DNA of 64,000 nt from JAJEFO01 sp965214325 (GTDB lineage Bacteria; Pseudomonadota; Alphaproteobacteria; Rhodobacterales; Rhodobacteraceae). Both the position numbers and the translations under genes were made by a program. Under the pieces are notes generated by a model, which did no database searches, was not told where the DNA came from, and saw only the letters and a program-made list of their open reading frames with translations. This document shows positions 1-9,539 of the stretch, in pieces. The number at the start of each line of letters is the position of its first letter. Positions within the stretch are counted from its first letter, which is position 1. The stretch spans positions 2,728,001-2,792,000 of the forward strand of contig CBDCBG010000006.1 in assembly GCA_965214325.1 (NCBI GenBank), in the 5' to 3' direction.

Positions 1-1172
1 TTGACCCGTTTCCGGGACGGCTTGCGTCCGACCCTGAACCTTCCCTTCCTCGACTCGTCGCAGAAGTGCGTCATGCCAAGGAAGTCGAACGTCTCCGGCT
101 TGCCCTGCCCCCGGTTCCGGCGGTTCGCCTTCGCGAACCGGCCGAACTCGATGAGCCGGGTCTTGTCCGGATGCAGTTCCAGTCCGAACAGGGCCAGCCT
201 TTCGCCCAAGTCCCGGAGGAAGCGCTTCGCGTCGCCCTCGTGCTGGAAGCCGCACACGAAGTCGTCCGCATGGCGGACGATGATCGTGTCGCCTCCGGCA
301 ATCCGCTTGCGCCATGTGTTGTGGAACCAGACGTCGAGCACATGGTGCAGGCAGACGTTGGCGAGGATCGGGGAAACCGTCCCGCCTTGCGGAACGCCCC
401 TGCCCGTGTCCGTCCAGTCGGTCCCCTCCATGACGCCGGCGTCGAGCCACTTGACGATCAGCCGCATGACCCGCACGTCCCCGATGCGTCTCTCAAGCAT
501 CCGGACCAGATGGTCCCGCCCGAGATTGTCGAAGAACCCGCGAATGTCGGCGTCAACGATCCAGCTGACCTTCCGCCGTTCCATTCCGACCGCAATGGCG
601 TCGAGCGCATTGTGCGTCCCCCGCCCCGGTCGGAACCCGTGGCTGAAGCCGAGGAACTCCGTCTCGTGGATCGGCACCAGAATCGTGTCCGTCACCGCCC
701 GCTGAAGTATCTTGTCCTCCAGCGAGGCAATGCCGAGCGGTCGCTGCCCCCCGTCCTCCTTGGGCATGTATGCCCGCCGGGACGGCGGCGCGCGGTACGC
801 CCCCCTGTGCACGCGCCCGTGCAGGTCGATCAGCCGATCTTCCAGCCCTTCGGCGTACATCTCCCATGTCACGCCGTCCACGCCAGCGGCCACGTCACTC
901 TTGAGCGAGTGAAACGCCTCCGCCAGCGCGTCCGTCGTCACATGGTGCAGGAGCGCCACGAGACGCTCTTCCGGGTTCCTCGTTGCAGCCTTTCGCATCC
1001 GGTCGGCCGCCTGTGACTCGCTTCCCCGTTTCTGCGCACGGCGCGAGCTTTGGCCTCCCGGATTCCCCTTGGGTCCGGCCCTTCGCTCCCCCGGCTCCGC
1101 TGACCCGGAAGGGCCGTTGTTCGCCGGATTCTTCGCTACCATGGCCGAATCTGATTTCTTCAGATCGTTCAT
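1..1172 (-). CDS. ltrA: Group II intron reverse transcriptase/maturase, C-terminus outside window
   Basis: This is the intron-encoded protein, a reverse transcriptase and maturase that would splice and mobilise its own intron. Translation begins at ATG 1172 (MNDLKKSDSAMV) and stays open to the window edge. It carries the RT blocks VDADIRGFFDN, GVPQGGTVSPILAN and RHADDFV; the last is a variant of the usual YADD catalytic box with the same two aspartates. The second copy shows that about 107 residues are missing here, mainly the thumb/X maturase region. Differences from the other copy are few substitutions and no frameshift is visible. Confidence 0.88.
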   Translation of the reverse strand, partial: MNDLKKSDSAMVAKNPANNGPSGSAEPGERRAGPKGNPGGQSSRRAQKRGSESQAADRMRKAATRNPEERLVALLHHVTTDALAEAFHSLKSDVAAGVDGVTWEMYAEGLEDRLIDLHGRVHRGAYRAPPSRRAYMPKEDGGQRPLGIASLEDKILQRAVTDTILVPIHETEFLGFSHGFRPGRGTHNALDAIAVGMERRKVSWIVDADIRGFFDNLGRDHLVRMLERRIGDVRVMRLIVKWLDAGVMEGTDWTDTGRGVPQGGTVSPILANVCLHHVLDVWFHNTWRKRIAGGDTIIVRHADDFVCGFQHEGDAKRFLRDLGERLALFGLELHPDKTRLIEFGRFAKANRRNRGQGKPETFDFLGMTHFCDESRKGRFRVGRKPSRKRV

Positions 1173-1530
1173 CTCCGTTTCGGATTCCTCCTTCGCTTTG
1201 CGGCCCCGCACGACAGCGGGGCGAACTGAAGACCTCCCAGGTCCCGGTGGACCGCTTCGACGCGTGCCTTGGTTCCCAGACCCCGCGGAGCCTCTCCTCG
1301 CCTCACCAAACCGGCTCGAAGAGTGTTGCCTTCGGCCCGTCTGACAGCCTCGGCACTCCAGTTGTGTCAGTTTTCGTGGCTCAATCGCCCGGCCCACGCC
1401 TGCCGCTTGCCAACGCTTCACCTGCCGCCTCGCGACGACCGGCGCATGGTTCGCGGAGAAAGTGGCTGGCTGACCTCTCTTTCTGCCGGGACTTTCACCC
1501 GGCGACATTCCACCAGTTAGCCTGGCGCAC
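1..1530 (-). mobile_element. Group II intron copy 1, 3' end outside the window
   Basis: Reading the minus strand, the intron starts at 1530 with GTGCGCC, the GUGYG 5' consensus of group II introns, followed by a hairpin containing GGGTGAAAGTCCCGG. Positions 1-1530 are nearly identical to 45307-46836, so this is a second copy of the complete intron at 44926-46836; about 380 nt including domains V and VI lie beyond position 1. The 5' exon is the outer end of the MITE at 1531-1777. The near-identity of the two copies suggests recent movement. Confidence 0.88.
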
Positions 1531-1777
1531 CAGACGTCCTGACCTCGAGGGGCGAAGGTTCCAACTTTCGTGATGCCTTGAAATTGCAGATTCGTGGCTG
1601 TCCCGATGCAGGGCCCCTCGTTTTTATGCTTCTTGAGGATGTTCTCTGGCCCAGCACATGGCATTTTGTGCGCCTCCCATGTGCCCGATTAGCATGTGCA
1701 GTCTCGCAAAGTCCCTGTTTGCCTGGCCAAAGCCGCCACGGGAAACTCAGGACCATCATTCGATGTCAGGACGTCTG
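1531..1777 (+). mobile_element. MITE copy 1 (247 bp), related to the 2.5-kb IS at 10910-13402
   Basis: A non-coding element bounded by terminal inverted repeats: left end CAGACGTCCTGACCTCG, right end the reverse complement of the same core. The interior aligns by eye with the elements at 46837-47099, 50264-50432 and 59720-59982 (shared stretches around AACTTTCGTGA, and TGTTTGCCTGGC near the right end). Both outer sides are joined to group II intron 5' sequence: the left edge abuts the full intron, and the right edge is followed at 1778-1789 by GTGCGCCAGGCT, identical to the first 12 nt of the intron. No direct target duplication is visible here, as expected if introns inserted at both ends. 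Confidence 0.8.
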
Positions 1778-1866
1778 GTGCGCCAGGCTGCCATGACCAG
1801 GTCCAGCCTCCGGTTCCGTTATCCGGCCGTCACCCGGCGGTCATGTTGGGGCAGTCTGCAGACGAG

Positions 1867-3666
1867 TCATGCCGGCCGGCGGCGATTCCCGCCCGGATCC
1901 TGCGCCGAAGACGTGCCGGGCCCATGGCTCCGAAGGCCCGGCCAGGGGCCGGGCCACAGGGAGCGATGCGGGATGGCCGGGTCTGCAGGCGGCACGTGCT
2001 CGAAGCGGCCGTCGAGCCTGATCAGCGAGATCGCCATGTCGGAGATGGCCGACAGGTTCTGCGGGACGTTGCCGGCATGTGCCCGGCAGCGATCCTCGTC
2101 ATGGGTGAAGTCGCGGACATGATGCAGCCTGGTCCCGATCTGCCAGTGTGAGCGGACATGGCCGGCAATCTCCCGGGCTCCGGCCTGATCCGGCCCGAGC
2201 GAGGTCAGGCCATGGACGGTCTCGATGCCGGTCTCGACGGTCCTGACCGCTTCACGAAAGCGGATGACGCGGAAGGCCTGGCGCCGGCCATTGAGGGGGC
2301 AGAAGCCGTTCCATTCCGGGCCGGAGATGTCGACCGCCGTGCAGTGGCGCTGCTCGATGCGGCCATGCCGCTTTCCCGCCTCTTCCGCATGCATCCTGCC
2401 GCTGTCCCGGCCACCGAACCGGCCGAGCCGCTCATGCATCCCCTTCCGGTTGCCCTTGACCGCGGTCAGCACATGATCGCCGCCGGCATCCACAATGGCT
2501 GCCGCGGCCTCGTGCCGGACATGCATGGCATCGGCAGTGATGACCCGCTTGCCGAGCCGCGCCGCGAGATCACGCAGGGCCGGGATCTCGTTCGTGCCTT
2601 CGGCAACCCGGACCTGTCCGGCCACCAGGCCGGTGCCGTGCTCGACAGTTGCCGGGAGGCGCCCCTGATCGTCTTGCCGTCAAGTGCCAGGGCGGCATCA
2701 CCGTCACTGCCTGAGGCGGCCAGGTCCCGGAACACCGCATCGAGCGCATCGGGCGGCATCCCGCGCAGGATGTTCAGGAAGGAGGTGGCCACCGGCGTGG
2801 TGAAGAGGCCCCGCAACATGGCGGAAGGCGCCGATGGCGGCCAGCTGCTTCCGGTCGAGCCGGCGGGCGAACTCGGCAAGGGCGGCATGGCCGCGACAGC
2901 CGAACAGGCCGGCGGCGATCATGATGGTGAGGCAGAAGGCCAGGCTGCAGCGCTGCCCCCTTGCCCGGCGGAAATCCTCCATGCCGGCAAGGTGGTCATG
3001 CAGCGAGCCCAGGAGTTCGGCGTCGGGAAGGGGTGCGTCCTGACTGCCTTCATGGCGTGGGGTGCGACATCCGCACACGGCATCTGCCTGGCATCGGCAT
3101 GGAGTGGATGCACGAAGACCTCCTTGGCCTGGCCGTGATGGTGCCGGCGGGGCGCGGCCCCCGGCCGGCGGGCAGGCCGCGGGTCAGGCCCGGTGGCCGC
3201 CAGCTTGATGCCCGGCAGCAGGTGCCGGCAAAACGGGAGACGTCGACGAAGGTCTCGGCCAGGCACACCGGGCAACCATGCACCCCGTCATGTCGGAGGG
3301 CAGCCGCCTGAGGCTGAGCGCCAGCACCCGCGAGGCGAGGTTGCGCGGCCGGTCCCGGCCCAGGAGGACATGGCGGGCATTGTTGGCCACCAGGCGCAGG
3401 CGGGAGAATTGCTGCTCGGCCGTCCAGCCGGTCCAGCGGTCGCGCGCGCCGACCTGCCAGCCGATCAGTGCCAGCCAGCGATCGCCATGGATGGCGACAT
3501 GGTGCAGCGCCTTGCCGAAGAGACGGCGCCAGGGCAGGCAGTGATGCTCGCGGACCAATGCATCCCAGCGTGCCTTCTCGTCCATGCCCCGCACCAGACG
3601 GACTTCGACCTCGGAGAGCGGAACGCCGGAATCCGGAGAGGTCATGGCCATGATGGCCGACCCCAT
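1867..3666 (-). pseudogene. DruA-domain/ISAs1-family transposase, multiply frameshifted (copy 1)
   Basis: The 5' part (3666 to about 3280) encodes a DUF4338/DruA-like domain: LVREHHCLPW, ARDRWTGW, LVANNARHVLLG and RNLASRVLALSLRRL. After a frameshift it continues with ETFVDVSRFAGTCCRA and then HHHGQAKEVFVHPL. The ISAs1 transposase follows in two further frames: ALALDGKTIRGASRQ, then NEIPALRDL, VITADAMHVRHE and HVLTAVKGNRKG, ending with LTSLGPDQAG and HHVRDFTHDEDRCRAH. At least three frame changes rule out activity. Comparison with the copy at 17651-22938 suggests the ancestral protein was a single DruA-ISAs1 fusion. Family assignment is firm from the motifs; exact ends are uncertain. Confidence 0.8.
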
Positions 3667-3762
3667 GGCACCATCATTTCTGGATGGCCGGCAGAATTAT
3701 GGCGCACGCATCAAAAAAACCGGCAACGTCGCGGCCCGGATGGCAGGCAGGAGCCGAAATGC

Positions 3763-4218
3763 ATGTCAAACGGCGGAATCAGGACTTTCGAATGGCCTTG
3801 CCTGCCTGAAGAGGAGCATCAGACACGTATCGTCCTCGAAGACCCGCATGCTGTAGCCGGTCTCATTGCGGATGAGGCCCCCGGCATCGCGGATGAACGC
3901 CGCCACCTGCTCAAGCAGGCATCAAGGCGCAACCCACGACATGTCCGGGAGTTGCGGAACCTGTAAGCGGGCATGTGCCAGCTTTGCGGATGGAACCCCA
4001 ATTCCCTGTACCAGCGGAGTCGCCGTGAAGCGCACCACGTGCACTGGCTCAGCCGCGGCTGCCATGACGCGTTGCACAACATGGTGCCCATCTGCCCCAA
4101 CCACCACCGTGCCATGCACCGGACCGATTCGCCCTTCGACCGGGCTGGCGAGAGTTTCGCACTTCCCGGGAGCCGGGAGCACATGCGGATCTCTCGCCAC
4201 TCGCTTCAGGCACAATGA
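3763..4218 (+). pseudogene. HNH endonuclease-like gene with an internal TAA
   Basis: One reading frame begins at ATG 3763 and is interrupted by TAA at 3964-3966, where the surrounding sequence (HVRELRNL-stop-AGMCQLCG) suggests a lost Tyr codon. It then continues without a frame change to 4218. The distal part has a typical HNH zinc/nuclease signature: CQLCG, then EAHHVHWLSRGCHDALHNM, ICPNHH and AMHRTD. Restarting at the internal ATG 3973 would give an 81-residue HNH-only product, so residual function is possible but unlikely. It lies between a decayed transposase and an IS5-family element; no partner gene is visible. Confidence 0.65.
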
Positions 4219-4418
4219 AGATCCATCCCCGAAGGCACCGCGAAGGGCCCGTGGTGATGCAGGCCATGTCGTGGCAGCAGCGGAAGCAGAAGCGGCAGAG
4301 ATGGATTTCGGGAAAGTGTCCCTGCATGTCTGCCTCGGCAAGCGATCTGCTGTTGACCTTCGCACAGGCCTGGATGAACGCCCGGCACTGGCCCTGCCTT
4401 TTGGTGAACCCGGCCTGA

Positions 4419-5310
4419 GAGGCTGACCTAAAATGTGGATGGCCTCCCCAGACGTGGTATTTCCATGCTGACTTCCACACCAGGCAGGGAGGGCCACATG
4501 GCTTGGAACGGGACCGCCCGCGAGAAGCACGGGCGCAGTTCGGACCGGCATGAAAGCGATTTGAGCGACGAGGAACGGCTTGTGATCGAGCCGCTCCTGC
4601 CGGCCCCGTCGAGGCCGGGCCGTCGCCGCACCGTCGACTTTCGGGCGGTTTCCGACGCGATCCGGTACATGCTGGCGACGGGGTGCCGGTGGCGGGCGGT
4701 TCCCAAGCGCCTTCCGCCCTTTGCGACGGTTCGGAACCATTTCTGCGCGTGGCGCGACGACGGCGTTCTTGAGCGCATGATGGACGCGCTGCGCGATCTT
4801 GCGCGCATGCAGGCGGGGCGCTCCGGAGATCCGGCGGCGGCCGCGATCGACAGCCGGTCGGTGAAGACGACGGAGATGGGCGGCCCGTCGGGATGCGGCG
4901 CGGGCAAGAGGATCAAGGGCAGGAAGCGCCACGCCACGGTGGACGTGGAGGGGTTCCCGATCGCGGTCCGGGTTCACGCGGCCGACGTGCAGGACCGGGA
5001 CGGTGCGCCGGCTGTCATCCTCGCGATGCCGGAGAAGGCGCCGGAGGTGAGAAAGCTGTGGGCGGACGGCGGGCATGCGGGACCGAAGCCGGAGGCCGCG
5101 CTGGCGGAACACGGCCCCGGATCGATCCAGGAGATCGTGCCCGGGCCCAGGGAGACAAGGGGCTTCACCGTCCCCTGTCGCCGCTGGGTGGTGGAGCGGA
5201 CGTTCGCCTGGCTGTCGTGGTGCCGGCGCCTGGCGAAGGACGTGGAGCGGACGCCGGCGAGCTCCCTGGCCTGGGTCCAGCTGGCCGCGTGCCGCTTCCT
5301 GGCCCGGCAA
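4419..5310 (+). mobile_element. IS427-type IS5-family element, copy A, right end lost
   Basis: The left terminus GAGGCTGACCTAAAATGTGG matches, inverted, the end of copy B near 28929, whose other end reads GAGGCTGAATCATAA. In copy A the right terminus is missing: from about 5306 the sequence changes into the group II intron-like repeat, inside the last codons of the transposase. Confidence 0.75.
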
Positions 5311-5322
5311 CGTGTGTCGTGA
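4498..5322 (+). CDS. IS5-family (IS427 group) DDE transposase
   Basis: Translation from ATG 4498 (MAWNGTAREK) gives 274 residues; an upstream extension to 4435 is open but lies in the terminal region. The N-terminal insertion-element domain (LSDEERLVIEPLLPAPSRPG, then IRYMLATGCRWRAVP) is followed by the DDE core: AIDSRSVKTTEMGG with the first Asp, GKRIKGRKRHATVD, WADGGHAGPK with the second Asp, and RRWVVERTFAWLSW with the Glu. The last six residues (about RQRVS) come from the adjoining intron-like sequence instead of the native C terminus seen in copy B. The reading frame is otherwise intact, but the loss of the right end makes self-mobilisation unlikely. Confidence 0.9.
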   Translation: MAWNGTAREKHGRSSDRHESDLSDEERLVIEPLLPAPSRPGRRRTVDFRAVSDAIRYMLATGCRWRAVPKRLPPFATVRNHFCAWRDDGVLERMMDALRDLARMQAGRSGDPAAAAIDSRSVKTTEMGGPSGCGAGKRIKGRKRHATVDVEGFPIAVRVHAADVQDRDGAPAVILAMPEKAPEVRKLWADGGHAGPKPEAALAEHGPGSIQEIVPGPRETRGFTVPCRRWVVERTFAWLSWCRRLAKDVERTPASSLAWVQLAACRFLARQRVS

Positions 5323-5943
5323 AGCGTACACAGCGGTTGGCGAAGCGACCTGTTGAGCCTCGAGACAGTCAATGCCGGTGCCTTCTTGTTTCCTGACAGC
5401 GGGGGCAGCACCGGGACCGCCGCCACGGGCGAGGCGGACCGGACCGGCCGGGGTCGGAGAACGTCGCAAGGCCACGGGATGATCGCCAGGGAACCTGGGA
5501 GGCCCGGCCTCGTCCATGTGCAGGCATCGCTGGAAGGGGAAAGTCGGCGTGAACAGTCAAGACCCCGGCCCGGAGCAGGCCCGCGCCTGCCCCGGGAGCG
5601 CGAGAGCGACACCACGAACCTCGCGGGAGCGCATGGTACAGAACGGCGAATCAACAGGCCCAAGGGAAGCGGAGCCGGGAGTCGCAGCGCCTTGACAGTG
5701 CCGTCGAGGACGGGGAACCGTGTCCATCGGGACCCGGCGGAGGGAAGCGAGGCGTCGCATGGATGGAACCGGAGGAGGGAAGCACGCCGAGACACTGCGC
5801 TCGCCTTGCGTGTCAACGCAACGGTCCCGGACAGCCGCACTGGATCTGCGAACCCGCCATGCGAGCAACCGGATGCCCTGATGCGGGCACGTCCGGCTCT
5901 GTGGGGGGAGGGGCTCGGCAACGACCCCTCCTGCCCGGCCCCG
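5306..5943 (+). repeat. Group II intron-like remnant without ORF, copy A
   Basis: About 640 bp closely matching 29129-29762. Near its end is a domain V-like hairpin, CCGGATGCCC-TGAT-GCGGGCACGTCCGG with the characteristic two-base CG bulge, followed by a domain VI-like stem (GGGGAGGGGCTCGG/CGACCCCTCC). No reverse-transcriptase frame is present and no convincing GUGYG start is retained in this copy, so it would be a 5'-truncated, ORF-less intron. The identification rests on the domain V/VI appearance only. Confidence 0.5.
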
Positions 5944-6403
5944 GATCGTCCTTCAGGGGACCGCTCCGAGGGGGAAAGTGACGTGATCGGCCCGGATTGC
6001 CGGTGCCTGAGGCAGGAAAATCCCGCCGCCGGGCCATCCGAGGATTTTGGCCGCCTCCATGCAGCGCGTCCCAAACGTGCATTGGTGCCTGTCCCGTCTT
6101 TCGGCCGCGGAAGCGTTGCCGTGGCCTCGCCTCCGCCGCCTTCGCACGCGCATGTTCCCGCGCATGAAGGCATTCAAGGTCCTCCGCCGACGGAACCGAC
6201 GGCACGACGGGCACCGAAAAGGGGACGCCGGAACTCAGCATGCAGCCCGGATGGCAGACGTTCAGAAGTGTAGTCAGAGGAAATTGAAATGCCCGGAAAG
6301 ATGGTCGTCAGATGCCGACAGGAAAGGCCGTCACGCCTTCACCGAACGCTTACGCGTGGCGTGATGCAGCAGCCTGATTCATCGGTGTGCAAGGCATCCG
6401 CGT
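5944..6403. other. Intergenic, no gene recognised
   Basis: A minus-strand frame at 5953-6177 (74 codons, Arg-rich) has no recognisable motif and no clear ribosome binding site. The stretch follows the tungstate regulator on the minus strand and may hold its terminator, but no T-tailed hairpin is clear. Confidence 0.4.
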
Positions 6404-7282
6404 TCATGCCTTCCAGCGCACCTCGCCCAGTCCCGCAATGTCGTAGCCGCCGAGTGCTTCTGCCCGTTCCGCAAACGCCGAACTGCGGCAAAAGGCCAGG
6501 AGCGCCTGGAACGGTCTCTCGAAATAGGCCCCGCAGTCCACGAGCATGTCGAACCGTTCCGGCACAACGGGCACAAAGGCGAGACCCAACGGCTTCGACA
6601 CAGACTCCAGCCCGAATGTCACTTCGGCCAACCCTTCGGCAACGGCAAGCACCGCATCCTGCTCGCTGCGAACCGGGTCGGTGAAACGAATGTCCTCAGC
6701 AGGGAGCCCTTCGCGCGCCAGCAGATGCCTTAGCAGGATGTCCGTACCGGACTCGCTCTGCCGCGCGGCGACCTTCCTGCCCTTCAGGTCGCTTACAGCA
6801 TTCAAGCGGTTCGCGTCCGCAGGCCGGGTCACCAGACCGCGGCGGCGTTTGGCCCAGGACAGGAGAACGGCGTCCTGCGCGGAGCACTCCGTTTCGACAA
6901 GGGCCACGTTCCATGTGTTCGTGTCGGCGTCGTGAATGTGCAGTCCCGCGGCAACGCCCTCTCCGGCATTGAACCGGATCACCCCATCCCGGCTGCCATC
7001 AAGGAGCAGGGCGAGGCCGCAACGTGACTGCCGCACCGCCCATTCCAGCAAGGGGTCGTGGCTGCCAAGCACGACCTTCGGCCGCTCCGTCCTGTCCACC
7101 GGCCCCGTCCGTCGGTTCGCCATCCATGCCCTGATCTCGGCCTCGGGAAACAGGAGCTTGCCCGTTGCCCGTGAGCACGGCACCTTTCCCGAGGCGGCCA
7201 GGTCATACACCTTGCGTTCCTTGACGCGCAGCAGGTCGGCCAGTTCGTGAACCGTCAGGTATTCATGGACCTGCCCGGTCAC
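6404..7282 (-). CDS. HTH regulator fused to a periplasmic-binding-protein-like domain
   Basis: A 292-residue protein with two parts. Residues about 8-58 form an excisionase/MerR-like winged helix-turn-helix (YLTVHELADLLRVKERKVYDL, then SRATGKLLFPEAEIRAWM). Residues about 70-285 resemble the substrate-binding domain used by molybdate/tungstate regulators (VVLGSHDPLLEWAVRQSRCGLALL, LVTRPADANRLNAVSDLKGRKVAARQSESGTD is the core region). It lacks a signal peptide, so the binding fold is cytoplasmic and probably senses the oxyanion or a cofactor. The GTG start overlaps the tupA stop (GTGA), placing it last in the tupBCA operon. Inference: it regulates the transporter or molybdo/tungsto-enzyme genes. 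Confidence 0.8.
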   Translation of the reverse strand: MTGQVHEYLTVHELADLLRVKERKVYDLAASGKVPCSRATGKLLFPEAEIRAWMANRRTGPVDRTERPKVVLGSHDPLLEWAVRQSRCGLALLLDGSRDGVIRFNAGEGVAAGLHIHDADTNTWNVALVETECSAQDAVLLSWAKRRRGLVTRPADANRLNAVSDLKGRKVAARQSESGTDILLRHLLAREGLPAEDIRFTDPVRSEQDAVLAVAEGLAEVTFGLESVSKPLGLAFVPVVPERFDMLVDCGAYFERPFQALLAFCRSSAFAERAEALGGYDIAGLGEVRWKA

Positions 7283-8085
7283 TTTGCCTTCCTCGCATTT
7301 GGAAAGAACAGCTGCTGACCATTCTTGACGTGCGACGCGATCTCGTCCTGGCCCTCGCCCGAAATCAGCCAGTCAACGAGGGCCTGTCCTTCCTCCGACC
7401 GCACGCTCGCGCACCGCGCGGGATTTATGAGCATCACGCCGTACTGGTTGAAGAGCGCCGGATCGCCTTCGACATGGATTCTGTAATCCTGCGTGTTGCC
7501 AAAGGCGATCCAAGTGGCACGGTCGGTCATGACGTAGCCGCCCATGCCGATGCCCGCATTCAGCGTGGCGCCCATTCCCGACCCGGTCTCGCGATACCAG
7601 AGGCCCGAGGCCGGCGCCAGATCAATCCCGGTCATCGCCCAAAGCGCGCGTTCCTTGCGGTGGGTTCCGGAATCGTCGCCTCTTGACGCGAAGATGGCCT
7701 CGGCTTCCGCGATCCGCTTCAGCGCGGTCGCGACATCGTCAAGTCCCGCAATTCCCGCAGGATCGTCCTGCGGCCCCACGATGACGAAGTCGTTGTACAT
7801 GACATCGAACCGTTCAACGCCTCCGCCGTCGGCGACGAATTCCTCCTCGGCGGGCTTTGCGTGAACGAGCAGCACATCTCCGTCACAATTCGCCGCGTTG
7901 CGTATCGCCTGGCCCGTGCCTACGGCGACTACGCTGACCTTGATGCCGGAAGCTTCCTCGAACCTGGGCAGCAAATGGTCGTAGAGATCAGAATTCGCGG
8001 TCGAGGTAGTGGATTGCAGGATGATGTCCCCGGCATCTGCTGCACCGCCAAGACTCGCCAGAAAGAGAATTGTCAACCAACGCAT
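7279..8085 (-). CDS. tupA: Tungstate ABC transporter substrate-binding protein TupA
   Basis: A 268-residue secreted binding protein that would capture tungstate (possibly molybdate) in the periplasm. The N terminus MRWLTILFLASLGGAADA is a short signal peptide, and directly after it comes LQSTTSTANSDLYDHLLP, containing the TTTS-type anion-binding segment typical of TupA. Further family motifs are VVAVGTGQAI, DVLLVHAKPAEEEF, FVIVGPQDDPAG, FASRGDDSGTH and WYRETGSGMG. ATG 8085 is chosen because it begins the signal peptide; it lies one base after the tupC stop. Longer upstream extension would overlap tupC and has no sense as a leader. Confidence 0.92.
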   Translation of the reverse strand: MRWLTILFLASLGGAADAGDIILQSTTSTANSDLYDHLLPRFEEASGIKVSVVAVGTGQAIRNAANCDGDVLLVHAKPAEEEFVADGGGVERFDVMYNDFVIVGPQDDPAGIAGLDDVATALKRIAEAEAIFASRGDDSGTHRKERALWAMTGIDLAPASGLWYRETGSGMGATLNAGIGMGGYVMTDRATWIAFGNTQDYRIHVEGDPALFNQYGVMLINPARCASVRSEEGQALVDWLISGEGQDEIASHVKNGQQLFFPNARKAK

Positions 8086-8086
8086 T

Positions 8087-8839
8087 TCATGTCTCCACAA
8101 GCCTGTCGAGATGCCCGGACAGATATGCGCGCGCCACGTCCGTTTCGGGACCGCTGAAAAAGGTGTCGGCAGGCGCTTCCTCGACAACGCGCCCGTTGCT
8201 CAGGAACACGACGTCGTCCGCCAGACGCCGGGCCTGCTGGATGTCGTGGGTCACGAAGATGATGCGCACGCCGTCCCGTGCCGCCGCCGTGACAATGCCT
8301 TCGATCGCCTGGACGGATTCCGGATCGAGACTGGCGGTCGGTTCGTCGAGAAACAGCGTGTCCGGCTCGGTCGCGAGCGCCCGCGCGATCGCCAGTCGCT
8401 GCTGCTCGCCTCCGGACAGTCGGCGGGCCGGACGGTCGGCCAGCGATGCAAGGTCCACGCGGTCCAGCAGGTCCCTGCAGCGGCTTCGATCCTTGCCGCG
8501 AGCCTTGAGGACGAAGTCGATGTTCGCCGCCACCGAGCGCCGAAGAAGCACCGGCTTCTGAAACACCAGGGCCTGCGCCTTGCACTGTTCCGACGAGAGC
8601 GGCTTTCCCCCGATCAGAACCTCTCCGGCAGAGGGACGGATCAGCCCATGCATCAAGCGCAGAAGGAGGCTCTTGCCTGCGCCGTTCGGGCCCATCACGA
8701 CAGTCGTGCCGGCCGGACGCAAAGTGAGCGCGGGAACATCGATCAGCCTAGTCTCCGCCACTTTGTAGGCCAGCGCCTTGATCTCGATCAGGCACGCCCG
8801 CGTTCCGGCCGCGTCCTGCCTGCCCATGCGCTCAGGCAT
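8087..8839 (-). CDS. tupC: Tungstate ABC transporter ATP-binding protein TupC
   Basis: A 250-residue ABC ATPase energising tungstate import at the inner membrane. It has Walker A GPNGAGKS, Q-loop LVFQKPVLLRRSV, signature LSGGEQQRLAIARAL, Walker B TLFLDEPTASLD and H-loop FVTHD. The start at ATG 8839 overlaps the tupB stop by eight bases (ATGCCTGA), indicating translational coupling; a more upstream GTG is also in frame but lies inside tupB. A C-terminal substrate-regulated extension is absent, as is usual for TupC. Confidence 0.92.
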   Translation of the reverse strand: MPERMGRQDAAGTRACLIEIKALAYKVAETRLIDVPALTLRPAGTTVVMGPNGAGKSLLLRLMHGLIRPSAGEVLIGGKPLSSEQCKAQALVFQKPVLLRRSVAANIDFVLKARGKDRSRCRDLLDRVDLASLADRPARRLSGGEQQRLAIARALATEPDTLFLDEPTASLDPESVQAIEGIVTAAARDGVRIIFVTHDIQQARRLADDVVFLSNGRVVEEAPADTFFSGPETDVARAYLSGHLDRLVET

Positions 8840-9539
8840 CGGCTTGTCCAGCCGTGCCCGCACGGAGCCCGTGCACCGCCGCCGTCACGGCCATTGCAAG
8901 TACGAGCAGCACGATGCCTAGAGCCAGGGCGAGCGGCAGGTTGCCCCGGGATGTCTCAAGGGTGATTGCGGTCGTCATGACCCGGGTCAGGTGATCTATG
9001 TTGCCGCCAACTATCATGACAGCGCCAACCTCGGCCACGGCTCGGCCAAAGCCGGCGAGGGCAACGGTGAAGAGCGCAAAGCGGCCGTCCCAGAGCAGCG
9101 CCTGGATGATCTGTCGCGCCGAAAGGGCAAGGGAACGGAATTGCTCCGCGTATTCGAGATGCAGGTCTTCGAGAACCTGGCGCGACAGCGCCACCACGAT
9201 GGGAACAATGAGGATCGTCTGTGCAATGATCATCGCGGTCGGCGTGTAAAGCAGCCCCAGGAAACCCAGCGGTCCTGACCGAGAAAGATGGAGATAGACA
9301 ATCAGTCCGACCACGACCGGCGGCAGCCCCATCAACGCGTTGATCAGCACAAGGATCGGACCGCGGCCCGGAAACCGGGCCACCGCAAGGATTGCGCCAA
9401 GGGGCAGGCCCAGAAGGCAGGCGATCGACGTCGCGAAAAGGCTGACATACAGCGACAGCGCCACGATCTCGAGGAGGTCTGCGTCTGCCGCGAGCAGCAA
9501 CGCGACGGCCAAACCGATTGCTTCGGCAATTTGCTGCAA
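8832..9539 (-). CDS. tupB: Tungstate ABC transporter permease TupB
   Basis: About 235 residues with five or more hydrophobic segments, including IVALSLYVSLFATSIACLLG and ILVLINALMGLPPVVVGLIV. The EAA-like cytoplasmic loop that contacts TupC is EYAEQFRSLALSARQIIQ, and the region FGRAVAEVGAVMIVGGNI is highly typical of TupB/ModB. First gene of the operon tupB-tupC-tupA-regulator. The start is uncertain: no ATG is available upstream of the first membrane segment and TTG 9539 is the best candidate; it overlaps a direct repeat that could be an operator. Confidence 0.88.
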   Translation of the reverse strand: MQQIAEAIGLAVALLLAADADLLEIVALSLYVSLFATSIACLLGLPLGAILAVARFPGRGPILVLINALMGLPPVVVGLIVYLHLSRSGPLGFLGLLYTPTAMIIAQTILIVPIVVALSRQVLEDLHLEYAEQFRSLALSARQIIQALLWDGRFALFTVALAGFGRAVAEVGAVMIVGGNIDHLTRVMTTAITLETSRGNLPLALALGIVLLVLAMAVTAAVHGLRAGTAGQADA

